Translations under genes and position numbers: made by a program
Part shown: positions 21,614-32,035 of the stretch, one piece after another
Layout of the letters: each line of letters begins with the position of its first letter
How positions within the stretch are numbered: position 1 is the stretch's first letter
Source: Gnetum montanum
Taxonomy: Eukaryota; Streptophyta; Gnetopsida; Gnetales; Gnetaceae
NCBI GenBank assembly: GCA_015680685.1
Contig: MNCI01017655.1
Coordinates: 79,207-143,206 of the forward strand
DNA: 64,000 nucleotides
Direction: 5' to 3'
The notes under the pieces: model-generated
The model's input: the letters and a program-made list of their open reading frames with translations, nothing else
Told to the model about the DNA's origin: nothing
Database searches by the model: none

Positions 21614-22590
21614 TGGTGTAGGAACACCTCTTTTGATTTCCTTGTGCTTTTCCTACAAGTTGTTTTTATAGCTTTCATGCTTGAAGAAGACATGGATGCA
21701 TCTGTCTAGTTTTTGTGTGTGTTTTTATGTTGAATTTTCATGATGAAGATTCTTGAATGTTTTGACATGTTTGGAGGTGTTTTTGACTTATTTTAATGAA
21801 TTTATAAGGTTCTAGGGTCTATGGGGACTTGTTGGGAGGCATCTGGAGGCTCTCAGCATCAAAATAAGCATTTTTATTTTTGGCACCTTTAGGATAGACG
21901 TGTTCCTAAAAAGATAGATGTCTTTCTAGAGATGTCTCCCCTAAAGTGTAGACGTTTATAGAAAATAGTAGACATCTCTCTCAAGAGTAGGGATTTCATA
22001 GAAGGTCTACATGAAACAAAGACATCTATGTCTGTGAAGGAGGAAAGCTTTGATGTGGTGTATCAATTGGAAAACATCCAAAAGACTTCAAATCCATATG
22101 GAAAACATTTAGGGAGGAAAATAGAAAGCTTCCTAGGGTTTTGTATCTTTATAATTATGTATACCTTCATTCATGAAGAGGGAGGAAAGTTGGTATGCAA
22201 GGAAAACTAGGCAAGGGAGATTGGTTGAGTGCAATAGGTGATTGTAGCTCCAAGATTATTTTGCAAGGTGTTGATCTATATTCTCTTATATTCTCTTATA
22301 TCGTACTTATGAGTTGAGATCTTAGTCTTGGATTGTGGGAGAGATTTCTCTTGGTTATGTATTGTATTAAGAACAACCACTATGTAATTATAAAGCCTCA
22401 TTCTCTATAATATCATTTGAGTGTGGTAGGTTTTAAAATGGTTATGGGTTGTGTGAACCCTATTGTAATCTTCAAATAATTTAATTGAAGAAAGCTAGTT
22501 TTCTTATTTTTCTATTAAATAAATTTGTCTTACATAATATCTAGATTTAGTGCATTGAAGGTGATTTAATTATGGAGTGAACCTACTCCA
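21614..22590 (+). repeat. Element D 5' LTR
   Basis: 977 bases, TGGTGTAGG to CTACTCCA. U3 carries a cluster of AGACGTCT-like words (21893-22034). The 3' part (from about 22195) aligns with the 3' LTR at 25375-25758. Confidence 0.88.
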
Positions 22591-22597
22591 ATGTTAT

Positions 22598-22610
22598 TGG
22601 TATCAGAGCC
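22598..22610 (+). other. Element D primer binding site (tRNA initiator Met)
   Basis: TGGTATCAGAGCC, seven bases after the LTR: the standard complement of the plant initiator tRNA-Met 3' end. Confidence 0.88.
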
Positions 22611-22664
22611 TAGTTTTATTATTGCTTGGATTTTGGTTTAGGATTTTGTCAATTTTAGAAGGTA

Positions 22665-23860
22665 CCCAAGAAGAAATAGGTGCAAGCTCTGAATTGTGAC
22701 ATGAAGAGCATGAAGTCAGACTTCCAAATGATGGTTGCTTGATTGGATGAAATTAGCATGGAGGTGGATAGACAATTTGGTCCTAGCCATATTCTAACAC
22801 ATGAAGGTGAAGAGCACCTACATTTAGATGTAAAATTTTCATAGCTAGGTCAAGATGGAGTAGATGAAGAGGAAGGTCAATCTAGCTATGGGAGTGTAGG
22901 AAATAATTAACCAAAGATTCCAATGGGATGGAATCGTATTCCTCAAATAATAGCTCTAAGGGCTTCAGTGGTGCTTAATACTTCTTCAAGTAAGCTTGAT
23001 GATGAAGATGAGGCAAGGCTTGCTAGGCCGTTTAGAAATGCTTTATGACTTCGATATGCAAAGTTTAAGACTTTTAATAGTGTAGATGGCACCAATGCTT
23101 TTGTAAGTTGGTTGAAGGTACTTGAGAAGAATTTTCTATTGGAAGAGATACCAAATAACTTGAGGGTACCTATTGCTAAATCCAAATTAGAAGGTATGGC
23201 TTCCACATGGTGGGAAAAGGAATCCTAGGATTATGAAAGATGAAATGGACAACCTATTAGAGATTCGGATCTGATGAAATATAGGTTGAAAAGGGAATTT
23301 GAAAAATCTCATCAGAGACAAGAAACCATTATAAGGTTAAAATTCCTAAGGCAAGGTGCCAAGGATGTCAAGAATTTTACATAAAATTTTGTAATCTATT
23401 CCATCAAGCTAAGGTAAACTAGGAGGAGTATGAGCAAGCTTCAATTTTTTTAGGATCTCAAAATGATGTACCAATAAGAGCTATCCTTTTATAAGCCACA
23501 AACACTTGATGAGGCTTATGATTTGGCACTAAAATCTAAGAAGAAATTAGATGGATTTGGAAACAAGAGCAAACAAACTTCTAAAGGGTAGGAGAAGGTA
23601 TCTAGATCTAAGAAGGGAACCAAATCCAAATCTAAAGATAAGAAGAGAAACCAAGATAAGAAGACTGAAGGAGGTGATGAGAAGGGTAAAACTAGGAATG
23701 ACCTAAGCAAGGGAGGCAAGGGTCAAGGTAGCAGCTCATCAAAATTCGAGTGCTTCAAGTGTGGAGAACAAGGACATAAGTAATGGAAATGTCCACTTTA
23801 AGAGGTAGCCAAGGGCAAAGATGTGCAAACCATAGAGGTGGAAGATACATCAAGCCATGC
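22665..23860 (+). pseudogene. Element D gag (pseudogene)
   Basis: The plus strand reads MKSMKSDFQMMV, SYGSVGNN, SSSKLDDEDEARLARPFRNA, NSVDGTNAFVSWLKVLEKN, then LEGMASTWWEKES and RLKREFEKSHQ, which is the Ty3-type capsid core. A Lys/Ser-rich basic segment (23530-23730) precedes the knuckle ECFKCGEQGHK-stop-WKCP near 23,750, a CCHC motif broken by one TAA. Several other stops and frameshifts. Confidence 0.85.
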
Positions 23861-23949
23861 TCTTTAAAGAGGTAATCCTAATGCTCCAAATATTAAGGAT
23901 GTTTTTGAATTAAATTCTTGTGCATTCATGGGGAATGTTAATAGAGGAG

Positions 23950-24545
23950 ATCATTCTGATAGGAAATTGTTATTTTGGATTGAGACTAATTGTTTGCTTA
24001 GTGGGGAATGGATTCATGTTTTGATTGATGGAGGAGCCTAAGAAAATGTTATTTCTTCTACGGTAATTACTAGATTTGGTTTGGTAACTAATCCTCATCC
24101 AAGACCCTATAAGATGCACTGGTTATCTAAAGAGTTTTCCCAAGAGGTGAAGGAACAATGTACTTTGAAATTTAAAATTGGAAGTTTTCATGATGTTGTG
24201 AGGTTTTCTTTGATTCTAATAGATTATGCTAATGTAATTCTTAGTAGACCTTTGAATTTTGACAATGGTTCTTAGTTTTATGAATCAAGAAATATGTGGA
24301 GTGTTGTTAAACCTAATGGAGTCCATGATTTGATTCCTATGATAGCTGAACAAATGAGGTAACAAAGCTCACTTAGTGCTTCCTTAATCCTTCTAGGAGA
24401 GAGGGAATATATTAAGTAACATGATGAAACTAGTTTTAGTTTTGTTGTTATGACAAAAATTGCTACTAACCATGATAATGTATAGGTTGAACATCCTACA
24501 AGTGTGCAAGGCTTGGAGAAGAAATTTTCAAAGGTGTTCAAGAAG
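23950..24545 (+). pseudogene. Element D aspartic protease and linker to RT (pseudogene)
   Basis: HVLIDGGA then a stop, then ENVISSTVITRFGLVTNPHP, CTLKFKIGSFHDVVRFSL and VILSRPLNFDNGS: a complete retropepsin-like fold, with D-G-G for D-S/T-G. The linker follows with VHDLIPMIAEQM and VEHPTSVQGLEKKFSKVFKK, the lead-in that should precede RT. RT does not follow. Confidence 0.82.
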
Positions 24546-25180
24546 GAAGATGAAAGATTTGGTGAAGTGGAGATCAATGAGAAAAGGATTTCTAAAGCAT
24601 CTCTTCTTGAGTATGGAAGTGCTCAATACTCAAAAGTTTTAGAAGAAAAAACCAAGAGCTTCATCAAAGAGACCAAGAAATATTCATAGTTCAAGATGAT
24701 GTATGCAACTGATCAAGAATAGTTCTTACCTCATAAGTTATGGGAGGTGAAAGATCAAGGCCAAAGGAGTGGTAAGGATCAAGGGACTTCTTCATGAAGG
24801 ATCAAGAGCATCACTAGAGGATATGATATTCATTCTTTGTGTAATTTTTCTATATCTTGCAGTAAGGAAAAGAAGATTCTTTGCCAAGTTAAGGCTATCT
24901 CATTGAAGAGAGAAGAGTCTTCTAGCCAAGGTATGTGGAAGATTAATTATTTGGATGATGAATTTTATGTTCAAGCCATGGGGGAGGATTTACCTTCTGA
25001 GTTGGTACCTCCAAGGTGGGTTCTAGAAGCTATTGATGATTCCTTGAAAGAGGATAAACCATTGGAGTTAGAGACTACTATGTGGAATGTTAAAGCTACA
25101 AGCTTTGATGTGATTGGACAGCCACATGTTGAAGATCTAGTTGAACTGAATATGAATAAGAAAATGCATGAAAGGTAAGT
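24546..25180 (+). pseudogene. Unrecognised coding-like segment where element D should have RT
   Basis: Two readable stretches: 24504-24689 (EINEKRISKASLLEYGSAQY, ETKKYS) and 24837-25178 (MWKINYLDDEFYVQAMGEDL, PPRWVLEAIDDSLKEDKPLE). No motif of RT, RNase H or integrase is visible. It may be a family-specific segment between integrase and the LTR brought next to the protease linker by deletion, or captured sequence. Element C is too short to decide. Confidence 0.4.
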
Positions 25181-25186
25181 GAAATA

Positions 25187-25360
25187 CCCTTAGCATTGGG
25201 TGAGTGAAATAGGTAAGTGAAATACCCTGTGCACCTAAAGAAGAAGCAGTTGAGAGGTATTAACTTCTTCAAATTGAAAGCTAAGAAGATTGGGCCTTTC
25301 AAAATCATTGTGTGAAGGGGGCTATTGATTAGTTGAAGCCTTCAATATCCAAAGGTGCCT
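25187..25360 (+). pseudogene. Element D integrase C-terminal remnant
   Basis: The plus strand near 25,235-25,310 reads LRGINFFKLKAKKIGPFKI, matching the K-L-x-x-K-K-x-G-P-x-x-I block of Ty3 integrase C-termini. Directly before it, GGTAAGTGAAATACCCT is present twice (near 25,172 and 25,213) with 23 bases between, a small duplication at what may be a deletion junction. Confidence 0.55.
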
Positions 25361-25374
25361 GTAGGTAGCAGCCA

Positions 25375-25758
25375 AAAAATAGGTAAGGGAGATTGGGTGA
25401 GTGAAATAGGTGATTGTAGCTCCAAGATAAACTTGTGGTGTGTTGATCTATGTTTTCTATTCTCTTGTATCTCACTTGTGAGTTGAGATCTTAATCTTGG
25501 GTTGTGGGAGAGATTTCTCTTAGTTGTGTCTTGCATTGAGAACAACCCTTGTGTGATTGTAAAGCCTCATGTTCTACAATATCATTTGAGTGTGATAGGT
25601 TTTTGGATGCTTGTCAGTTGTGTGAACCTTGTTGTAATCTTAAAATAATTTAATTAAAGATAGCTAGTTTTATTTTTTTCTAGAAAATAAATTTTTCTTG
25701 CATAATATCTAGATTTAGTTCATTGAAGGTGATTTAATTGTGGAGTGAACTTGCTCCA
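25375..25758 (+). repeat. Element D 3' LTR, 5'-truncated
   Basis: Matches the last about 390 bases of the 5' LTR (from AGGYAAGGGAGATT to GCTCCA) and ends at CA before the GGGGC duplication. The first 580 bases, including the U3 word cluster, are missing. Confidence 0.85.
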
Positions 25759-25763
25759 GGGGC
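25759..25763. repeat. Target site duplication GGGGC of element D (right copy)
   Basis: GGGGC immediately after the 3' LTR CA end, equal to 21609-21613. Confidence 0.85.
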
Positions 25764-26549
25764 CTAGGTCTTGATCAAGAATCATAAAAAAATTGAAAAA
25801 CTTCAAAAAAAATATTTTTACAAGAATTCAAGATGAAAACTCAAGTCTTGTATGTAATACTTTTATTAGAAGCTAATTTGTTAACATTGAAAGTTGAAGC
25901 AATGTATCAATTCTTAACTTTCTGCTTGAGAACTAAAAATAATAATAAGATCCCAAGAGAAATCATTCAAAAATCTCAATAATAAGGGTGATTGCATGAA
26001 GGATGATTGTGGTTACAAACATAGATTATTGATAATATTAATAGAATAATAAATTAAAAACAAGCTTGGAAACTTGTTAAAGAGAATGTTTTAGAGAGAT
26101 GGAAAAACAAGATACATATATATATATAAATTCATTTTTACTTGCAAAATATAAGAGGCACTGGAATGATGAAATAAAATCTCTACATGTAACAATTTCA
26201 ATATCCATGAGAGTGCTAATTAGTAGAGTAAGCATGGGATCACACCATCATTGAGTTGAAACTAGAAGATAAAACAATAAACAACATGAGGATGAAATGT
26301 GTTAACTATGTTTACTATAAGTAGTAGAAGATGAAAAATATGTCTTATTAGAAATTAATTGAAATGAAGCTTTATTATGTTTGAAGATCCATAGTATCTA
26401 TTGGAAAGATATTACATTTTTATGAAAAATAAAGATAAACTCTTCAAATTGAACAAGTATTAATGGGGGTATAAAAAACAAATCATATAGGTTTTTTGTT
26501 GTAACATTATAATGCTATCTCAAATAGGTAGTCATAGCATAAGAAAGAA
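25764..26549 (+). pseudogene. LINE reverse transcriptase fragment, second part (C-terminal region)
   Basis: Picks up after the D insertion: KIFLQEFKMKTQVLYVILLL, EANLLTLKVEAMYQFLTF, IPREIIQKS, then further on a decayed C-terminal block with E-M-C-x-L-C-L-L and VVEDEKYVLLEI, the Cys-containing region at the end of many plant LINE ORF2 proteins. Frame changes and stops are frequent. Element E interrupts at 26555; a few LINE-like bases may continue at 33104-33180. Confidence 0.7.
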
Positions 26550-26554
26550 ACACA
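26550..26554. repeat. Target site duplication ACACA of element E (left copy)
   Basis: ACACA precedes the LTR start TGTTGACC; the same five bases follow the 3' LTR at 33099-33103. Confidence 0.85.
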
Positions 26555-27621
26555 TGTTGACCTTTTGGTATGTCAAAAATTTAAAGAAAATGGAGAATGT
26601 AGAATGTGTGTATGATTGTAATCTTGTAGGACCACTTGTGAGTTAATAAGAAAATGACTCCAAATAGAGATTTAAGACTTCAAGGATGAGAGCTACAATG
26701 ATGTAATGAATACTAAAGTGGACAAGATGAGAAAGTGAATAGAAAAAAAATGTACAAGTTAAATGAAGATGTTTCAAAAACTTTCGAGATGTCAAAATGA
26801 CCAAGGAACACTCTAGATCTCAAAGTGTCAAAAGTAGAGTAGACATTTATGAAAAATAGTAAACATCTATCCTTAAGAATAAATGTCTATAGGTAGACGT
26901 CTCATTGTAGACATCTACATTTCCAAGTAGATGTCTCTCTTGCATTAAGGGTGGTTTCAGTTAAACATCTCAACCTTTAAGTAGACATCTAAATTAGTCA
27001 TTTGATAGCAATTGCATGAATTTTGAAGAGTTTTTAGAAACTCAAAGGGTATAAAATTAAGTGTAATTCCTAGAAAATGTATAAGTACTATTCATTGTCA
27101 AATTCATCCAAGGATACTCAAAGAGAATTTGTATTTGTTCTTCATTGTATTATCATTTGTTCGTATTGGTTGTATTGAGTCTCATTGCAAGGACTCTATA
27201 AATTAAGTTACACTTTTTTCTTAATCTTTTTCTTTCTTTCTTTATAGCCCAACAGGGTTAATGTGCTTCTTATAAGAAGGCATCTTTGTTGAGCTTGTTA
27301 GAACATTGTAGTGTTAAGTGGTTTTGCAATGAAAAAATACTTTGATGTGGAGCTCACATTTGTAAAGGTTGTGGGATCCTTTAAACCACATTTTGAGCTT
27401 GTTGGGACATTGTGGGGTTGAGTGGTTATATAGCAACAAAATACTCTAGAGGAGATATTAAATCTTATAAAGGTTGCGGTGTCCTTCAAACCACATTTTT
27501 GAAGTAACAAAGTCAAAAGGTATGCAAATTAGGGAACCACATAAAAATTATGTTTGATTTTGGTGGCTACAATAATTTTAATTGAGGAACTTATTTAACC
27601 CTCATAAGTTCTTGATCCACA
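26555..27621 (+). repeat. Element E 5' LTR
   Basis: TGTTGACC to GATCCACA, 1067 bases, about 87% alike with the 3' LTR by eye in the first 250 bases. Contains the palindromic word cluster (26838-26990) and a duplicated unit of about 104 bases. Confidence 0.92.
27289..27498 (+). repeat. 104-base tandem duplication inside the element E LTR
   Basis: Two units beginning GAGCTTGTT (27291 and 27395), each running through AGTGGTT, TACTYT and GGTTG to AAACCACATTTT. The 3' LTR has the same duplication at about 32,772-32,965, so it predates this insertion. Confidence 0.7.
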
Positions 27622-27623
27622 AG

Positions 27624-27636
27624 TGGTATCGAAGCC
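27624..27636 (+). other. Element E primer binding site (tRNA initiator Met type)
   Basis: TGGTATCGAAGCC, two bases after the LTR, close to the standard TGGTATCAGAGCC. Confidence 0.75.
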
Positions 27637-27677
27637 TGGTACTCTCAAGTTCATGCTTCACATTTCAAGAGTTAACA

Positions 27678-29350
27678 ATGAAGGGGACATCTTACACCAA
27701 GTCACCAATGTTGGATGGGTTTGACTTTGCATATTGAAAGGAAAGGATGCAAAGATTCTTTGAATCCATGGAATTTAAAGTGTGGGAGTCAATTCTTGAA
27801 GACTACACATCAGCCATTGGTAGTACCACAAGGGCACTCAAGCCATGTAGCAAATGGACTTTCAAAGAAAAAGATAAGTTCATTTTCAACTAAAAAGCTA
27901 AAAATTATCTATATTGTGCATTAATAAATTTCATTTTAATAGTATAGCTAGTTGCAAAGCCACAAAGTAAATATGGAAAACCCTTGAGGCAACTTATGAG
28001 GGTACATCTATTATCAAGTACTCAAAACTTTTAGTGTTGTAAAGCAAATATGATAAGCTTAAGTTAAAAGAAGGAGAAAAGATTAAGGACTACTTATATA
28101 GGGTAAAAAATCTTGTTATAGAAATTAGAGGACTAGGCAATGACTTTCTAGAAAGTGATGTGATCATAAAAATGATCAAAACTTTACAGCTCGAGTTTAG
28201 ACCCAAAGTCACCGCCATAGAAGAAATCATAGACTTTTTGGTGCTAAAATTTCAAGAGCTTAAAATCACTCTTATTTCTTATGAGATGAATATAATAAGT
28301 GAAGGAGCTATAAAAGAAAAGCTTATTATCCTCAAATTCGCATCAAAGGATAAGGAGTTGTTTGAACAAGAACCAAATAATGAAGATGAACTAGGCCTCC
28401 TATTAAGGAGAGTTCAAAGGCTTCTTGCTAGAAAAGGAAGACACTTAAATCAATTGGGTCCAAATAAATCTAGAAGAAAAGGTAGAGAAAAAGGTAAGAA
28501 TTTTAGAAATTTAAAATTTGATGCATTTTTCATAGAACATTGGGTATGCGGTGGAAGAGGCCATGTAGCCTACAAATGTCCTAGTGCTAGCAAGATCCAA
28601 AAGGGAAATCAATGCAAAGATGAATCCAAAAAAAACTTCTTCATCAACTAGGATGAAGAACAAAGTGAAGATGAAGTTGAGATGACACAATATTCACATC
28701 TCGTTTAAATGGCTTTGATAGAAGATGGCATTAGCACAACTGAAGATGATGATCAAATTATAGAGACTAATGAAGAAAGGCATGACCTATTCTGTAATGA
28801 ACTTTTCTCCTTTTAAAATCTTTGTGTAAAGCTAAAGAAGGATTTAAAGGATAAGGATAAATAATTATCTCTACTCAACATAAAATATTTAGACATCTCA
28901 CAAGAAAACTCAAGTCCTAAGGGCTAAGAATGAAAAACTAACCTTGTCTTATGAGTAGATTGAAAAAGAACTTATAGATCCAAAACTTATGAATGAGAGA
29001 CTTATCAAAGGAAAGAAATCCCTTTGCATAGTTTTGGAACAAGGAATAAGTCCACAAGATAAAAGTGGGCTAGTAGGTTATCAATAAGAAGATGTATCAA
29101 CACACACTTCATCCAAATAAAAGGTTGCACCAAGATTAGAAGTTCTAACTGGTACTTCATCCATATGAAAGGTAGCTCCAAGGTATGAATATTTTTCCCA
29201 AAGTAGAAAGGTTAGATGCTATTATTTTGGTAAAATTGGTCATAAGTAATGGGATTGCAACTTAAAATGTCACCACATGAATACTTGGTTGTATCATAAG
29301 CTTGCTTGGTCTCATTCAAAGACACCTAGATAGGAAATCTTGCAAGATAA
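27678..29350 (+). pseudogene. Element E gag, Ty1/copia type (pseudogene)
   Basis: Starts at ATG 27678: SPMLDGFDFAY then a stop where copia gag has Trp, KERMQRFFESMEFKVWE. Later, in another frame, FRPKVTAIEE (28195-28225), a signature of copia gag, then ISYEMNIISEGAIKEK. First knuckle near 28,545: WVCGGRGHVAYKCP, first Cys changed. A charged coiled-coil-like stretch (28,650-29,060) is followed by a second knuckle near 29,215: RCYYFGKIGHK-stop-WDCN. Gag would have made the particle. At least one frameshift and many stops. Confidence 0.82.
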
Positions 29351-29644
29351 AAAGAAGTGGAGGATAAATTAAAAGGGTAAGAAGAATAAAAATGTGTGGA
29401 GAATTAAGAAAAAATAAGGAGATAGAACTCTCACCAAAAATTTTGTGAAAGGAGGTTAGACATTGGAAATACAAGAAATCTATATGAAGAAAGGAGGAAC
29501 ATCAAAAGAAGAATCTTATTCCAAATCTCCATAGACTTCAAAAGTAGAGGTAAGTTTTTATTTTTCTATATTGTTTAAAATTCTTGAAGGGCTATAATCC
29601 ATGGTATCTATCCCCTAAACTTTCCATATTTCACTTCTCTTTTA

Positions 29645-29750
29645 GTTTAGATGCCTACATGTAGACATCTACATAGGAAAGATAGACGTCTATTTGAGTT
29701 TCTTTAGACGCGGGGTAGACATCTACTAGTTGAGTTAGATGTCTAAATTT
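29645..29750 (+). promoter_or_regulatory. Palindromic word cluster upstream of the element E env-like ORF
   Basis: Within 105 bases: TAGATGCC, GTAGACATCT, ATAGACGTCT, TAGACGCG, GTAGACATCT and TTAGATGTCT. These are the same words as in E's LTRs. The cluster ends about 80 bases before the env-like ORF. See Part 2. Confidence 0.6.
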
Positions 29751-29827
29751 TTAGGAAAACCCCTCAATAGCCACAATTATATTTAAAAAACTCGTCTTTT
29801 TCCATATTTTTCCTTATCTAAGCTTAT

Positions 29828-31440
29828 ATGACCAAGAGCAGACCATTAGGGATTCCTTCATAGCATGAATCAGTCCATTTTTTTGGGCCTCCATCACATA
29901 AGAGTAGCAAGTCCAAGAAAGCATCATCAAGCACTAGAAACACATATTTACCTCAGTTTTGGTCCACATAAGCACATTATAGATTTGGGGTAACTCACTC
30001 TATTTCCATAGTATTTGAGAGATCTCTTTGCTTCTAGTAGCACCATCAGAAGGAGTTGATGGCAATTTTTTCAAGCTTTAAATTAGGTTTCTTTTATTTC
30101 AATGAATTTTTATGTTCTTGAAATCCTCATCAGGGAGTTTTATAGTAACATTGCCATTACAAATGTTATTGTTAGGGGCATTTTGATTGAAGTAACTTCC
30201 CAAGTAGTCAATGTCATTCTTGGCATTTGTAGCTCAAATGTTCATAGGATTACAATTCATTCTATGTCTAATATTTTCTCAAATGATATAATCCCTACTT
30301 TCCATGATGAGTTCTATGATGCTATTTTTGGTCAATTAGTATCTTTGTGAAGTGGAAAAGTTCTTAAAATTTAGATGGCCTTAGATGCTTCCACACTCTC
30401 TCTTATTATGTTATATAATATCATTGTAAAAGGGGGAAGTTAAAGCTATGTTATTAGCTTAAGCTTTTGTGCTATATTGCCTTCTTATTGGTTAGGAACT
30501 AGACTTGAGCCATATCCTCTATAGAGACATGTTAGGTTTATTCATCAAAGAGAGATTCTATGGGCATCCTCTTCTTATCAATTTGGTTATTCATTAAAGA
30601 GGAGTTTCTATTCCTGATATGCCTCTGCTGAAAGGTAAAAGAATCCTTGGGGAGTATTTGAGAAAAGGAGCACCACTCATGTTGAATCTATAGAACTAAG
30701 CTTTAGGGCTTAGAAAGTAAGGAAGAATAGGTTTGCATCACCTCCAAGGATCTCTCCTCAGGTGAGAAGGTCCAAATCTATTAGTGAGCAAGTAAAATCA
30801 ACTCTTAAGAAGATGCTGAAACCTCTTTCTAGGACTCTTGGGATGATTAGACTTAATCTCTCTTACCTTTGTAAGAGAATGGATGTAGCTGAAGTACCTT
30901 TTCCTCTAGAGAGGTAGTAGTTCAAGAAGATTATCACTCCTCTCATGTTAGACAAGGTGGAAGACTGTCCTACTCTAGCTAGGCACTCAATAACTACTAG
31001 GCCATCCCCAACATATGACTTGGGAAATGCATCTAATTCTCAGGATCTTGATGCACCACCAACACATGTCCAAGAAGAGTTTCTTAATATTATGCAACCT
31101 GGACCCATATCTCATATTCATGATGATGCTCCTTAGACCTTTAAGTAGTAGGAAATAGAGAGCATCTTTGGAACCTCATCTTAGTCAAGGCTAGCTAATC
31201 TTATCACCTATCAGAGAAAGGTTGCTTCCTTATCTTCTCAGTAGGCTCCATCTCATCCACCCATATCCTCTTAGTTTCTAGTTAAGCTACATCTCTTGAG
31301 AGCTCATGTACATGTTTCATCTTCAAATGATGATGATGAGCAGCATGTCTCTAGCACCAACACCAACACTAGTAGTGATGATGATGAAGAGGAGACATAT
31401 GGACCCTCTTGTGCAATAGTTACAATGACAACTTTTATGA
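29828..31440 (+). pseudogene. Element E env-like / plant transposon-domain ORF (pseudogene)
   Basis: ATG at 29828 opens a Ser/Lys-rich N-terminus (FFGPPSHKSSKSKKASSSTR). A globular block follows, with FYVLEILIREFYSNIAITNV, IVRGILIEVTSQVVNVILGI and FHDEFYDAIFGQL (30102-30350). The R-E-F-Y ... V-R-G ... I-x-x-x-L-G-I pattern is that of 'putative plant transposon' proteins and of env-like ORFs of plant retroelements. Later: RFASPPRISPQVRRSKSISE, KKMLKPLSRTLG, and an acidic Ser/Asp tail near 31,350-31,395. No clear signal peptide or membrane segment. Stops and shifts throughout. Confidence 0.65.
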
Positions 31441-31699
31441 TGTCATTGAGGTTAGTGGATGGATTCTTTTGATGGTCCCTCATTTTGGATGATGTCCAAA
31501 ATGAGGATAATTTGTGTAGATGTGTGGATGTTTGTATGGACAGCCATGTTTGCATTTTATGACATATTGGACAGGTTATGATCTTTTTTGGTATATTGGA
31601 TAGGTTATGATCTTTTTGGGATTTTGGGTAGTTTATGATGGTGGATAGCTTGTGATAGTTTGTTAATCTCTATGATATGTTATTGATCTTATTGTGATG

Positions 31700-31770
31700 A
31701 CACACACACATGCACACGCACACACGTGCATGCGCGTGCGCACACGTGCACACACACACACACACACATA
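31700..31770. repeat. 71-base uninterrupted alternating purine-pyrimidine tract
   Basis: CA/TG units mixed with CG units (core TGCATGCGCGTGCGCACACG), with strict purine-pyrimidine alternation from 31700 to 31770. Open frames across it are artefacts of the repeat. Confidence 0.9.
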
Positions 31771-32020
31771 GTGTGAATAGTTTGAGCATTGGGGATAGAT
31801 TATTTTTTGGTCCTCTTGGCTATATGGTAGAGACCTCATGATTTTTTTCTTTCTTATGAACTCATGTGATTTGAACACATTAACTTGATTTTTTCTATCA
31901 TTATTCATGATACTCTTTGCTGCCATTGGAATTTATACATCATAAATGCTTTTATTATTTACTATATAATTTATATAATATAGAATAAACTAACCCATTT
32001 TCTTAAGTTTTGAACATCAC

Positions 32021-32032
32021 AAAAAAGAGGAA
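32021..32032 (+). other. Element E polypurine tract
   Basis: AAAAAAGAGGAA, three bases before the 3' LTR start; the normal primer site for plus-strand DNA synthesis. Confidence 0.75.
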
Positions 32033-32035
32033 TAT

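Larger units (their letters stand above)
21614..25758 (+). mobile_element. Element D: internally deleted Ty3/gypsy retrotransposon
   Basis: Plus strand, 4145 bases, flanked by perfect GGGGC duplications. Contents: 5' LTR, tRNA-Met-type primer site, gag with zinc knuckle, protease, an unrecognised segment, a short integrase tail, and a 3' LTR lacking its first 580 bases or so. RT, RNase H and most of integrase are absent. The intact outer ends show the losses happened inside the element. It interrupts the LINE at 21095-26549. Same family as C. Confidence 0.9.

Noticed and set aside
31663-31926. Open frame rich in Cys/Val/Arg on the minus strand
   Set aside because: It is the translation of the alternating CA/TG/CG tract.
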